Shown here: positions 1 to 8,193 of the stretch, in pieces
How the letters are laid out: each line of letters begins with the position of its first letter
Position numbering within the stretch: position 1 is the first letter of the stretch
Origin: Actinoplanes utahensis
GTDB taxonomy: Bacteria > Actinomycetota > Actinomycetes > Mycobacteriales > Micromonosporaceae
NCBI RefSeq assembly: GCF_016862455.1
Contig: NZ_BOMZ01000093.1
Location: forward strand, 62,001 to 126,000
DNA: 64,000 bases
Reading direction: 5' to 3'
Made by a program: the position numbers and the translations under genes
The notes under the pieces: model-generated
The model's database searches: none
What the model was told of the DNA's origin: nothing
The model's input: the letters and a program-made list of their open reading frames with translations, nothing else

Positions 1-501
1 CGACACCCGGTACAGCTGACCTACACCACCTGGCATGGTCACGCCAGCGAGCGCGGCCTCGACCCGTACGGGGTGGTCTTCCACAACGGCCGGTGGTACG
101 TCACCGGCCGCGACCACGCCAGCGGATCCGTGCGGACATTCCGACTCGACCGCATCGGCGCCATCCGGGCCACCGACGGGACGTTCGAGGTACCGGCCGG
201 GTTCGACCCCACCGGCCATGTCCTCGCCGGACTGGCCTCGGTGCCCTACGCCCACGATGTCTCGGTCCTGCTGCACACCAGCCTCGCCCAGGCACGGCGG
301 CGGATCCCTCCCTCGGTCGGCACACTCACCGAGGTCGCCGACGGAGTGCGGCTGACCACCCGAGTCGAACGCCTCGACGGCGCCGCCCAGATGCTGGCCG
401 GGCTCGGCTGGCCCTTCACGATCGAACGGCCCGCCGAACTCAGAGCCGAGGTGCGCGCGCTGGCCGCTCGCCTGCTCACCCACGCAGACGCAGGCACCTG
501 A
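1..501 (+). CDS. WYL-domain transcriptional regulator, C-terminal part (5' end outside window)
   Basis: The open frame enters from the left edge and ends with TGA at 499-501. The first residues read RHPVQLTYTTWHGHASERGLD, followed by GVVFHNGRWYVTGRDH and a FRLDRI stretch, which is the WYL ligand-binding fold; the remaining 90 residues fit the C-terminal WCX extension. WYL proteins are usually DeoR-like winged-helix regulators that bind DNA with an N-terminal HTH, which lies outside the window. Partners and ligand cannot be told from the sequence. Confidence 0.8.
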   Translation, partial: RHPVQLTYTTWHGHASERGLDPYGVVFHNGRWYVTGRDHASGSVRTFRLDRIGAIRATDGTFEVPAGFDPTGHVLAGLASVPYAHDVSVLLHTSLAQARRRIPPSVGTLTEVADGVRLTTRVERLDGAAQMLAGLGWPFTIERPAELRAEVRALAARLLTHADAGT

Positions 502-664
502 GTGCTTCAGGAGGAAAGCGACTCGCCTGGTGGCGTTGCCCGGTAGTAGAGCCGTCCGGATCTGCCGCGATCCGCTCGTCGCCACCACCGTCACGGCTGC
601 CAGGCGGCCGGACGGTGCCCGCTCGTGCCGAAGAGCGCGCGTGTGCCGGTGTTGAGGTGTGATG

Positions 665-695
665 TTGACTTTGCCGTTGCGTCAAGGTCCAGCCT
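665..695 (+). promoter_or_regulatory. Putative MerR-type promoter/operator of the TipA-like gene
   Basis: A TTGAC at 665 and GTCAA at 681-685 form an interrupted inverted repeat. TTGACT (665-670) is followed after 19 bases by a CAGCCT-like -10. A 19-base spacer is the hallmark of promoters activated by MerR proteins through DNA distortion. It lies about 50 bases upstream of a MerR/TipA gene, so autoregulation is likely. A similar layout occurs on the minus strand near 50360. Confidence 0.5.
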
Positions 696-747
696 GGGAG
701 CAGGCCGGAGCGGTTCCGGCTGGTGAATGCGTGAAGGGGCGGCAGCA

Positions 748-1506
748 ATGGCCTGGTCGATCACTGAGGTGGCGCGGATGGCGGGAGTCACTTCCCGCAC
801 GCTGCGGCACTACGACGCGATCGGCCTGCTGGCCCCGGCCTACGTCGGGATCAACGGCTATCGCTATTACGAGCAGCCACAGTTGCTGCGCCTGCAGCAG
901 GTTCTGCTGCTACGCGAACTCGGGCTGAGCCTGGAGACGATCGCCGAAGTCCTCACCGGTCAGCGTGACCGGGTCGACGCCCTTCGGGGACACCAGGAAT
1001 GGCTGCGTGCCGAGCAGCAGCGCCTGGCACGCCTGGCCGCAACTGTCGCGCGCACCATCGAACACTTGCAGGAAGGCACAGTCATGACCGCATCGGAGAT
1101 GTTCGACGGCTTCAGCCGGCGTCGGGCCGAGACCGAGGAGGCCCTGGCCGCTCGCTACGGGGACGGCGTGCGGGAGCACTTCGCCGCCGCCGGCGAGCGC
1201 ACCAAGGGCTGGACCCGGCAGGACTACCTCGACGCTCAGAAAGAGGGAGAGCGCCTGGACGCCCGGGTTCTTCAGCTCTTGCGCTGCGGAGTGGCACCGG
1301 AGACACCGGAGGCGCTCGACGTCATCGCGGACCATCACCGCGCTGTCGCCCGGCACTGGAGCCCGGACAAGGTGAGTTACGCGGGCCTCGGGCAGCTGTA
1401 CCTGGACGACCCGCAGTACCGCGCCCGTTACGACGCTCAGGACCCGGCTCTGGCGCGGTACTACCGCGACGCCATCACCGCCTACGCCGAACAGCGCCTG
1501 AACTGA
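748..1506 (+). CDS. MerR-family regulator with TipAS-like ligand domain
   Basis: The 252-residue protein begins with a MerR helix-turn-helix (WSITEVARMAGVTSRTLRHY) and wing (GINGYRYYEQPQLLRLQQVL), then a coiled-coil dimerisation helix, then an all-alpha C-terminal domain like TipAS (drug-recognition domain of TipA) from about residue 110, where FDGFSRRRAETEEALAARYG and the final DAITAYAEQRL match the family. I chose ATG 748 because AAGGGG lies about 12 bases upstream; an in-frame GTG/ATG further up at 727 gives a tail without homology. TipA-type proteins bind thiopeptides or other hydrophobic drugs and activate MerR-type promoters. One such promoter lies just upstream. Confidence 0.85.
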   Translation: MAWSITEVARMAGVTSRTLRHYDAIGLLAPAYVGINGYRYYEQPQLLRLQQVLLLRELGLSLETIAEVLTGQRDRVDALRGHQEWLRAEQQRLARLAATVARTIEHLQEGTVMTASEMFDGFSRRRAETEEALAARYGDGVREHFAAAGERTKGWTRQDYLDAQKEGERLDARVLQLLRCGVAPETPEALDVIADHHRAVARHWSPDKVSYAGLGQLYLDDPQYRARYDAQDPALARYYRDAITAYAEQRLN

Positions 1507-1634
1507 TCGACTCATCCATCAGGTGAGTGGCGGCGCCGGCGTGCGGGGCTGCAGACCCGCACGTCGACGACCGTACGACTCAGCCGCAGTCGGCTGCGGT
1601 CCGCCGCTGAAGGCGCTGTGGTGGGGCATGGTGG

Positions 1635-2246
1635 TCACGAGCAGTATGCGGCGTCCACGGGGAGCTGGTGGTGGGCCAGGCGGACGTGTCCCTGGTCGGC
1701 CCGATGGTCGAGTCCGGCCGCGATGAGGGTGGTGTCCGCACCGTTGTGGACGTGCAGGTCGGTGCCGGCGAACTCGATCCAGAGGCCGTGCGTGAGCCAG
1801 CCCTTCACTTCGTGCATCGGGAGGTCGCCGGTGAGGTCGGCGCCGCTGTCGAAGTAGGGGCTCTCGGTGACCGCCCATCCGGTCAGGACGCGGCCCTGGA
1901 CGGCGGCGAGGGGTGGGGGTTGCGAGGAGCGCCAGGCGTGCGGCCGGCCGGCCGGGGTGGGTGGGGTGGTGAGGTCGATGGTGTTCCAGGTGATGGACAG
2001 GTCGTCCCAGCCTTGCCAGGCCAGTTCCAGTTGGATGTCGCCGTCGAAGACGAGGACCAGCGGAAGGATCGGTTGCCAGCGGTCTCGTTCCGGGTCCCAG
2101 CCGACCCAGCCGGCCTGTAGCCGCCGCCCTACCAGCGCGAGCAGGCGTGATCGCTGGGCGCGTAGTTGTGCGGGCGCGCCGGTGAAGTCGGAGTGCCATC
2201 CGGATATCGCCTGGTCCCAGCGTTGCGTCTCATCGGCGGCGTTCAT
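1635..2246 (-). CDS. Conserved hypothetical protein
   Basis: A 203-residue soluble protein rich in Trp, Asp and Arg (WVGWDPERDRWQPILPLVLVF, then WQGWDDLSITWNTIDL). There is no signal peptide or membrane segment. ATG 2246 gives the best N-terminus (MNAADETQRWDQAISGW); the frame stays open upstream to 2303 but with low-complexity sequence. It stands alone between convergent and divergent genes. I do not recognise the family, and nothing in the neighbours assigns a role. Confidence 0.6.
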   Translation of the reverse strand: MNAADETQRWDQAISGWHSDFTGAPAQLRAQRSRLLALVGRRLQAGWVGWDPERDRWQPILPLVLVFDGDIQLELAWQGWDDLSITWNTIDLTTPPTPAGRPHAWRSSQPPPLAAVQGRVLTGWAVTESPYFDSGADLTGDLPMHEVKGWLTHGLWIEFAGTDLHVHNGADTTLIAAGLDHRADQGHVRLAHHQLPVDAAYCS

Positions 2247-2488
2247 CGCGCGAATTCTAGATGTCGAGGGGCCCGCGGGCGGGGTGGGTGAAGCTGGGCG
2301 CACATGTGGTGGCGGCGTTCTACGGGGTCTGGGTTACCGGGGGGGGTGGGCCGGGAGCGTCAGCCGGGTTGGTCGTGGACGTTGGCGTACTTCGTCAAGT
2401 CGCTGGGGTGGCGGTGACCGGACCCGTACCCGAGCCGTGGTGTTGCTCGTCGGGGTGGACGCTGGCCGAAGGTCACTAGTTTCGGGTG

Positions 2489-3238
2489 ATGGCGACTGTG
2501 GTGATCATCGGGGATGTCGGCGGGTGTGCCGGCGAGTTGGCGCGGGTGGTGGGGCCGCTGTCCGGCGATCCGGGCGTGGTGGTGGTGCAGGTGGGTGATC
2601 TGGTGGATCGGGGGCCGGACAGTCCGGGGGTGTTGCGGCTGGTCGGTGAGCGGTTGGCGGGTTCGGCGCCGCGGTGGGTGCAGTTGCTCGGCAATCATGA
2701 GGCGCCGTATGTGGGTGGGGAGCCGTTCTGGCCGGAGCCGCTGGCGGATGCGGATGCGGCGGTGTTGCGGCGGTGGTGGCTGACGGAGCGGTTGCGGGTG
2801 GCGGCGGCGGTGCGTGCGGCCGATGGCGAGGAGTTCCTGGTGACGCATGCCGGGTTGACGGTGGCGGCGTGGCGGGAGCTGGGTGAGCCGGTGAGCGCGG
2901 CGACGGCGGCGGCGTTGCTGAACACCCGGCCGGAGCCGTTGTTGTGGGATTTCGGGGGGCCGTTGTGGGCGGAGGCGTCGCCGTTGTACGGGTCGTGGCT
3001 GCGGGAGTGGATGCCGTTCTCGCAGATTCACGGGCATTCGGCGATCGTGCGTTATCCGGATCGGCGGTGGGCGTGTGAGGAGCGGATCCGGATACGGTCG
3101 TCGGTGGACTGGGAGGCGCGGCGGACGGTGACGCGGCTGGGTGGTGGCTGTTTCGTGGCGGTGGATCCGAAGCATGGCCGGTCGGGGGCGCCACGGTGGG
3201 CTCCGCTGGTGCTGGAGGGCGCGGAGCTGCTGTTGTGA
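2489..3238 (+). CDS. PPP-type metallophosphoesterase
   Basis: A protein of about 249 residues with the calcineurin-like phosphoesterase signature: GDVGG near the N-terminus, GDLVDRG around residue 37, GNHE around 70, then isolated His in VTHAGLT and IHGHS. The order and spacing fit the Ser/Thr phosphatase (PPP) branch, which uses a dinuclear metal centre. ATG 2489 is preceded directly by an in-frame GTG (2486), so the start is uncertain by one codon. A second phosphoesterase of a different subfamily follows at 3351. The substrate could be a phosphoprotein or a nucleotide such as Ap4A. Confidence 0.8.
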   Translation: MATVVIIGDVGGCAGELARVVGPLSGDPGVVVVQVGDLVDRGPDSPGVLRLVGERLAGSAPRWVQLLGNHEAPYVGGEPFWPEPLADADAAVLRRWWLTERLRVAAAVRAADGEEFLVTHAGLTVAAWRELGEPVSAATAAALLNTRPEPLLWDFGGPLWAEASPLYGSWLREWMPFSQIHGHSAIVRYPDRRWACEERIRIRSSVDWEARRTVTRLGGGCFVAVDPKHGRSGAPRWAPLVLEGAELLL

Positions 3239-3350
3239 CCGTACCCTTGCCGGGTGCTGCTGCAGCGGGCGATGAGTGGGCCCGCGGACGAGCGGCTCGC
3301 TTTTCAGAATGCGTTTCCCGTTCGGCGGGTCGGTCCAGCAGGATGGCCGG

Positions 3351-4091
3351 ATGCGAATCGCGGTGATCTCTGATGTGCACGGGAATCTGCCGGCGTTGGA
3401 GGCGGTGCTGGCCGCCGTGGAGGCGCAGCGCGTCGATCTGACGGTCAACTGTGGTGATCTGCTGTCGGGCTATGTGCAGCCGGCGGCGACGGCGGACCGG
3501 CTGATGGGGCTGGGGCTGGCCACGGTGGCGGGCAATCATGAGCGGCAGTTGCTGACGTTCGGGCCGGAGCGGATCGGGATGGCCGACCGGGTCACTCGGG
3601 AGACTCTGTCGGGAGAGCATCTGGCCTGGTTGCGGTCGCTGCCGGCGACGCTGTCGCCGGTGGCGGGGGTGTTGGCTTTTCACGGTACGCCCACCGATGA
3701 CCTGCAGTATCTGCTGCACACGGTGACCGCGGCCGGGGCGCGCCAGGCGACCGTGGACGAGGTCGTCGAGCGGCTGGGTGACGTGTCGGGGTACCCGCTG
3801 CTGCTGTGCGGGCACACTCATCTGCCGGGGTCGGTGCGGCTGCCGGGTGGGGCGCTGGTGGTGAATCCGGGCAGTGTCGGCTGGCCGGCCTACCGTGATG
3901 ACGTGCCGTTCCCGCATCGGATGGAGGCGGGGTCGCCGCACGCCCGGTTCGCGGTGGTCGATGACGTGTCGGGACGCTGGGAGGTGACCTTCCATGCGGT
4001 GGCGTACGCGTGGGAGCAGGCGGCCGTGGCGGCGGAGGGGTTCGGGCGGGTGGATGTGGCGGCGGCGCTGCGGACGGGGCGGGTGGCGTGA
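3351..4091 (+). CDS. YfcE/MJ0936-type metallophosphoesterase
   Basis: A 246-residue protein with MRIAVISDVHGNLPALEAVL at its start, then NCGDLLSG, GNHE, FHGTP, CGHTHLPG and NPGSVG, the complete motif set of small bacterial phosphodiesterases (YfcE/MJ0936 group). The start ATG 3351 is fixed by the SDVHGN motif, since the longer frame only adds unrelated residues. It shares one base of its stop with the next start (TGATG at 4089-4093), so the two genes are translationally coupled. Family members hydrolyse phosphodiesters or 2',3'-cyclic nucleotides. Confidence 0.85.
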   Translation: MRIAVISDVHGNLPALEAVLAAVEAQRVDLTVNCGDLLSGYVQPAATADRLMGLGLATVAGNHERQLLTFGPERIGMADRVTRETLSGEHLAWLRSLPATLSPVAGVLAFHGTPTDDLQYLLHTVTAAGARQATVDEVVERLGDVSGYPLLLCGHTHLPGSVRLPGGALVVNPGSVGWPAYRDDVPFPHRMEAGSPHARFAVVDDVSGRWEVTFHAVAYAWEQAAVAAEGFGRVDVAAALRTGRVA

Positions 4092-4813
4092 TGGCGGTGC
4101 GGTGGATCACGGGGTTCCTGGACTCCCCCGGTCCGGAGGTGGAGGCGTTCTGGGTGGCGGTCACCGGGTGGGAGTTGTCGGCGCGGCGTGACGGTGGCAC
4201 GTTCGCGACGCTGGTGCCGGGTGACGGGGACGCGTGTCTGCGGGTGCAGGTGGTCGGGGACGGACCGGCCCGGTCGCATCTGGATCTGCACGTCGACGAG
4301 GTGGCGTCCGCTGTGGCGCGGGCGGTGGAGCTGGGTGCGACGGTGACGGTGGACCGGGGCGATCCGGTGGTGCTGGCCTCGCCGGCCGGGATCGTGTTCT
4401 GTGTGGTCGGCTGGGCCGGTGAGCGGCGGCGGCCGGCGCCGGGGCGGTGGGCGGGCGGCTGGCACAGTGTCGTCGACCAGTGGTGTCTGGACGTTCCGGA
4501 GGCCGTGCATGCGCGAGAGGTGGATTTCTGGGCGGCGTTGACCGGGTGGGCGGTGCGGCCCTCGGATCTGCCGGAGTTCTGCCATCTGGAACGGCCGGAG
4601 GGCATGGCGGTGCGGTTGCTGGTGCAGCGTACCGGCGCGGCGGTGGCGGGGGTGCATGTGGATTTCGCGTGTGACGACGTGGATGCCGAGGTGGCGCGGC
4701 ATGTCGGCTGCGGTGCGGTGGTGGTGCGGCGGGTGCCGGGTGATTGGACGACGTTGCGGGATCCGGCGGGCCGGGAGTATTGCGTGACGGGGCGTTCGCC
4801 ACACCCTTCATGA
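4091..4813 (+). CDS. Tandem VOC/glyoxalase-like domain protein
   Basis: A 240-residue protein with two vicinal-oxygen-chelate repeats: residues 1-115 (GFLDSPGPEVEAFWVAVTGW ... DLHVDEV ... SPAGIVFCVVGW) and 120-240 (CLDVPEAVHAREVDFWAALT ... HVDFACDDV ... DPAGREYCVTG). Each half has the Glyoxalase_6 shape used for metal-dependent lyases, dioxygenases and resistance proteins, but the metal ligands are not all conserved, so a binding or immunity role is also possible. The ATG overlaps the upstream phosphoesterase stop, indicating an operon. Confidence 0.75.
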   Translation: MAVRWITGFLDSPGPEVEAFWVAVTGWELSARRDGGTFATLVPGDGDACLRVQVVGDGPARSHLDLHVDEVASAVARAVELGATVTVDRGDPVVLASPAGIVFCVVGWAGERRRPAPGRWAGGWHSVVDQWCLDVPEAVHAREVDFWAALTGWAVRPSDLPEFCHLERPEGMAVRLLVQRTGAAVAGVHVDFACDDVDAEVARHVGCGAVVVRRVPGDWTTLRDPAGREYCVTGRSPHPS

Positions 4814-4898
4814 TCGTTTCGGTGTGGTGCGCGGTTCTTGTCGGTGGGTGCTGGTAGAAAGAAGCCGCTCTCATACAGGCGTACGAAGGCAGGGTGGG

Positions 4899-5612
4899 AT
4901 GACGGCGGCAGGCGTGGCAGCCGGTGGGTTGACCGCGGAGGAGTTGCAGCAGATCCGGGACGCTCTGGCGGCCGGCCGCAAACCTCGCGTGCAGTTCACC
5001 GAGTCGGCAGGGCAGATCTCCGGGCAGATCGGGCAGGTGGTGTCGCTGGAGGATCCGGCGGTGTCCGACGAGTGGGTGGTGGTGAAGTTCGGGCGCGACG
5101 AGTTGCCCTTCTCCCCCGGCGATCTGCGGATCGCCCCGAAAGGGTTGCCGCCGAAGAAGGTGGCGCCGCCGCCCGAGCCGGCCGCTCCGGTGCTGTCCGG
5201 CCCGGAGTTCCTGATCGACAAGCCGGCGCCGCCGAAACCGCCGGCCCCCCGCAAGAGTAGTGAGGAAGCACCCGCTGTGAAGGAAAGCAACGAGCCGGCC
5301 GCTCCGGTGCGCAAGGCGGCCCGCCCGGTGAAGGCGAAACCGTCGCCGAGCCTGACGGTGACGTTGGCCTACGGTGACGGCGAGTGGACGGTGGCCGCCA
5401 ATCAGGGGGCGAAAGCCCTCGCCAGGCCCTATGTGATCCGTCCGGCCGAGGCGTTGAAGATGGTGTCGCTGGTCGACGTGCCCGGGGTGCAGGAGGCGGT
5501 CGAGCAGATCGTGGCGGCTGAGCGGGCCGAGGCCGAGCAGCAGGCCCAGCGGTTACGGGCCGAGCTGGCCGAGGTGGAGGCCCGCCTGGCCGAGCTCGGC
5601 GAGGCGGGCTGA
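4899..5612 (+). CDS. Actinobacterial conserved protein with KOW-like N-terminus and coiled-coil tail
   Basis: A 237-residue protein in three parts: an N-terminal domain (LTAEELQQIRDALAAGRKP, then QIGQVVSLEDP and SDEWVVVKFGRDELPFSPGD), a Pro/Lys/Glu-rich linker (about residues 80-145), and a C-terminal domain ending in a Glu/Ala-rich coiled coil (about 200-235). I recognise the N-terminal layout from hypothetical proteins common in Streptomyces and relatives but cannot name a function. ATG 4899 follows a purine-rich AGGGTGGG. It is transcribed alone. Confidence 0.65.
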   Translation: MTAAGVAAGGLTAEELQQIRDALAAGRKPRVQFTESAGQISGQIGQVVSLEDPAVSDEWVVVKFGRDELPFSPGDLRIAPKGLPPKKVAPPPEPAAPVLSGPEFLIDKPAPPKPPAPRKSSEEAPAVKESNEPAAPVRKAARPVKAKPSPSLTVTLAYGDGEWTVAANQGAKALARPYVIRPAEALKMVSLVDVPGVQEAVEQIVAAERAEAEQQAQRLRAELAEVEARLAELGEAG

Positions 5613-5622
5613 GCCGGCGAGG

Positions 5623-6789
5623 TCAGTCCCGCAGGAAGTCGCGCCAGAACGCGACGGTGGCGCGGGGCTGCTGCCGGTCCGGGCCGGGATGGCCGGCGGA
5701 GAACTCCCGGTCGATGTAATCGGCCAGGTCCGTGCCGTGGTAGACGATGTCGGTCTGGTAGATCGACATCACCGGGTGCCCGCTGGTGCCGCGGCCGGCC
5801 GGGAGGTACCGGTGGGAGTACACCGGGACCAGCGCCGGGACGCCGGTCAGAAGGGTGCGGGCGGCGGTGACCGCGTCGGCCGGGCGGTCCCCCCAGCTGT
5901 CGTGCCAGAAGCCGTTGTGTTCGACGTCGAAGAGCACCCCGTCGATCGGCCAGGCCAGCTGTCGGCGCAGGTCGGCGGGGTCACCGTCGCGCCAGTCGGG
6001 GAAGTTTCCGCCGGTGGGCAGGCCGGCGGCGAGGAAGGCGCGGTGGTCGTCGGCGAACGTGAAGCCGTACTGCTGCTCGATCCGGTCGAACTCGGCCGCG
6101 GTCAGGCCCGGCTGGATGTCGCGGCGCCGGCGGGCGAGGCGGCGGGCGGCCTCCACACCCGTTGCCGCGCCCGGCGGCGGGAGGGTGACGGTCTCCCCCG
6201 GCGGGATGCGGGTGTAGACGGTGCCGCCCTTCGCGGCCAGCCACCAGTCGGCGGTCTCGATGCCGATGTCGCTGAGGTGCGCGTCGTGGATGGGGTACGC
6301 CTGGGCGGGTGCGACCGCCCGGACGAATGCGATCGCGGCGGGCAGGGCGGCCCACGGCCCGGAGACCGGCACGAGCAGGGTGTGCACGGCGGTGTCGGGC
6401 ACGGTGTACGAGTCGCCGGGGTGGTAGACGCCCTCGACGAGGAACCCCAGGTGGGGGCAGCCGGGAAGCCCGTCGGTGATCTCGGCGTGGTCGGCGCCGA
6501 CGGCCCGGACGGTGAACCCGGCGGCGGTGAACACGTCACCGGCGTGGGCCGGGGTCGCGCCGATCTCCGCGGCCAGGCCGGGCGGAGCGTGCACGGTGAG
6601 GGTGGGGTCGGCGGCGCGGGCGGCGGCGAGCAGGCCGGTGTCGAGGTGGTCGTCGTGCTCGTGGGTGATCAGGACGGCGGTGGCGCCGGCCAGGGCGTCG
6701 CGGGCGGACAGGGTTCCCGGGTCGATCACGAGGACCCGGTCGCCGTCCTCGATCCGTACGCAGGCGTGGCCGCATGTCGTCAAGCGCAT
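5623..6789 (-). CDS. Metallo-beta-lactamase-fold hydrolase fused to a SUKH (SMI1/KNR4) domain
   Basis: A 388-residue fusion. Residues 1-215 form an UlaG-like MBL-fold hydrolase: HACVRIE near the start, THEHDDHLD (HxHxDH), GADHAEI, and YHPGDSYTVP. Residues about 235-385 resemble an SMI1/KNR4 immunity-type domain: FDRIEQQYGFTFADDHRAFL, DGVLFDVEHNGFWHDSWG, LVPVYSHRYLPAG and YHGTDLADYIDREF. ATG 6789 (MRLTTCGHACV) is the natural start because upstream residues are low complexity. It is convergent with the gene ending at 5612, only 10 bases away. The link between hydrolase and immunity fold is unusual. Confidence 0.8.
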   Translation of the reverse strand: MRLTTCGHACVRIEDGDRVLVIDPGTLSARDALAGATAVLITHEHDDHLDTGLLAAARAADPTLTVHAPPGLAAEIGATPAHAGDVFTAAGFTVRAVGADHAEITDGLPGCPHLGFLVEGVYHPGDSYTVPDTAVHTLLVPVSGPWAALPAAIAFVRAVAPAQAYPIHDAHLSDIGIETADWWLAAKGGTVYTRIPPGETVTLPPPGAATGVEAARRLARRRRDIQPGLTAAEFDRIEQQYGFTFADDHRAFLAAGLPTGGNFPDWRDGDPADLRRQLAWPIDGVLFDVEHNGFWHDSWGDRPADAVTAARTLLTGVPALVPVYSHRYLPAGRGTSGHPVMSIYQTDIVYHGTDLADYIDREFSAGHPGPDRQQPRATVAFWRDFLRD

Positions 6790-6964
6790 TCGGCAAACGT
6801 AGGCAACCGCCCACCCCTCGGCGAACCATTTACGCCCGGCCCGCCGATCAGCGGGCCGGGCGGCGATCGCGGGGCCGGGCGGCGATCCCGGTGGCGGTGA
6901 CGCGACGGCCGCGCTCCGGGACGCCCTGACCCGGCTCCGTGAGATGAGCCGGGCGGTCACCGGG

Positions 6965-7279
6965 TCAGTGGAAGTACTTGAGGCCGACGACGCCGCACAC
7001 CACCATCAGCAGGCAGAGGATGCGGGGCAGGCCGGCCGGTTCGTTCAGGGCGATCATGCCGACCAGGGCGGTGCCGACCGCGCCGATGCCGACCCACACC
7101 GCGTAGCCGGTGCCGACCGGGATGGTGCGCAGCGCGTACCCCAGGCCGGCCATGCTCAGCAGCAGGGCGACCCCGAAGACGGCGGTCGGGGCGGGGCGGG
7201 TGAAACCGGCGCTGCGGTCCAGGGCGATCGCCCAGACGGTTTCCAGCACGCCGGAGACGATGAGAACGAGCCAGGCCAT
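6965..7279 (-). CDS. gdx: SMR-family guanidinium exporter (Gdx/SugE type)
   Basis: A 104-residue membrane protein with four predicted helices and the SMR signatures GVLETVWAIAL (the essential membrane Glu), GTGYAVWVGIGAVGTALVG and a short C-terminus GLKYFH. This fits the SugE/Gdx branch, which exports guanidinium in exchange for protons as an antiparallel dimer. The assignment is strengthened by the guanidine-III riboswitch in its leader (7299-7340). GAGGTG at 7287-7292 is the ribosome binding site, only about 10 bases from the riboswitch, so control is probably translational. No second SMR subunit gene is adjacent. Confidence 0.92.
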   Translation of the reverse strand: MAWLVLIVSGVLETVWAIALDRSAGFTRPAPTAVFGVALLLSMAGLGYALRTIPVGTGYAVWVGIGAVGTALVGMIALNEPAGLPRILCLLMVVCGVVGLKYFH

Positions 7280-7298
7280 GACGGATCACCTCAAGGGG

Positions 7299-7340
7299 CG
7301 GTCGTCTTGTCAGGCCGGGTACGACACGCAACTCGTCCGG
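7299..7340 (-). ncRNA. Guanidine-III riboswitch (ykkC-III)
   Basis: Read on the minus strand the leader contains CCGGACGAG, TGCG, CGTACCCGG and ACAAGACGAC in the order and spacing of the guanidine-III aptamer as I remember it from Thermobifida fusca. CCGG pairs with CCGG to form P1, and GTCGT pairs with ACGAC to form the pseudoknot. The pseudoknot sequence differs from the T. fusca version but keeps pairing, which is covariation. The aptamer ends about 10 bases before the ribosome binding site of the guanidinium exporter. Confidence 0.9.
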
Positions 7341-7360
7341 GACGCCCGCGGACCACGAAC

Positions 7361-7403
7361 GCCGTCTCCGAGGGTAGCCACCCGGCGCGGCGAGTGAGAC
7401 GGC
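7361..7403. repeat. Inverted repeat upstream of the riboswitch leader
   Basis: GCCGTCTC at 7361-7368 is matched by GAGACGGC at 7396-7403, with a 27-base loop. It lies just 5' of the riboswitch leader on the minus strand and brackets a possible -10 (TACCCT). It may be an operator or the end of an upstream transcript. Just outside, 7435-7470 has nearly three copies of a 13-base unit CACGAGCCACGGA. Confidence 0.35.
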
Positions 7404-7484
7404 TACGCCACGCCGGTGGCCGAACTCACCACAGCACGAGCCACGGACACGAGCCACGGACACGAGCCGCGAGCGGGCGGCGGG

Positions 7485-8021
7485 TCAGGGGCAGGTGACG
7501 CGCGGGTTGACGGTGGCGAGGACACCGTCGGGGTTCGACCGGTACAGCCAGACGTGCAGGTCGTAGTGGACCGGCATGGGCGGGGCGCCGTGCGGGACCG
7601 GGTGGCCGGTCATCGGGCCGTCGAACCGGTTGCCGAACAGGGTGGGCCGGTCGCTGTCGGTGGTGAGGCTGCCGTCGGTGTCGGCTTTGAAGAATTCGAT
7701 GCCGAGCAGTTCGCGTCTCCGGTCGTACAGCAGCACCTCCGGCCGGGTGGGGTCGACGGCCGGGTCGGCGGCCAGGCCCGGGTGCACGTAGTGCCGGCCC
7801 ATGCCGGGCACGCAGTCCTCGGTCGGCAGGTACCCGGCGGCCTCGGCCAGTGTCACGTCCTGGAACCGTTTCGTCGCCTCGATCAGCACGGTGCGCTGGG
7901 CGGCGGTCAGCGTGGCGGGGGCGCCGGTGGCGTGGGCGGGAGCCGGGGGCGCGGCGACGGCGGCGACGGCGGCGACGGCGGTGGGCAGGGCCCAGCGCCG
8001 CCGGGAAGACGACATGATCAT
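7485..8021 (-). CDS. Secreted conserved hypothetical protein
   Basis: A protein of about 178 residues with a clear signal peptide (MSSSRRRWALPTAVAAVAAV ... APAHATG, cleavage probably after the Ala-rich stretch). The mature part has TLTAAQRTVLIEATKRFQDV, EDCVPGMGRHYVHPGL, ELLGIEFFKAD and ends DLHVWLYRSNPDGVLATVNP..TC. Two Cys (in EDCVPG and at the C-terminus) could form a disulfide. The pattern is known to me only from uncharacterised exported proteins. Start is ATG 8021 or the in-frame ATG 8015; no strong ribosome binding site separates them. Confidence 0.65.
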   Translation of the reverse strand: MIMSSSRRRWALPTAVAAVAAVAAPPAPAHATGAPATLTAAQRTVLIEATKRFQDVTLAEAAGYLPTEDCVPGMGRHYVHPGLAADPAVDPTRPEVLLYDRRRELLGIEFFKADTDGSLTTDSDRPTLFGNRFDGPMTGHPVPHGAPPMPVHYDLHVWLYRSNPDGVLATVNPRVTCP

Positions 8022-8193
8022 GGGTTCAGGGTCGGGTACACCGGGCCGCGGTGTCCGGGGATCCGCGGACACCGCACGCGTACGGCGTACCCCCGAAGGA
8101 ACGTGACCGGCCGCGAACGGTGAGGTGGGCGGGGGTGTGGCGGCGAAGCCGGATGCGGGCTGGTCGCGGGGCCGTGTCATTATTCGAGGCCTC

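Noticed and set aside
2505..3995. Long minus-strand open frame opposite the two metallophosphoesterases
   Set aside because: Arg/His/Pro-rich nonsense; the plus strand has complete phosphoesterase motifs in both genes.
7435..7470. Short tandem repeat of 13 bases as a CRISPR or regulatory array
   Set aside because: Only two and a half contiguous copies with no spacers; likely slippage in an intergenic region.
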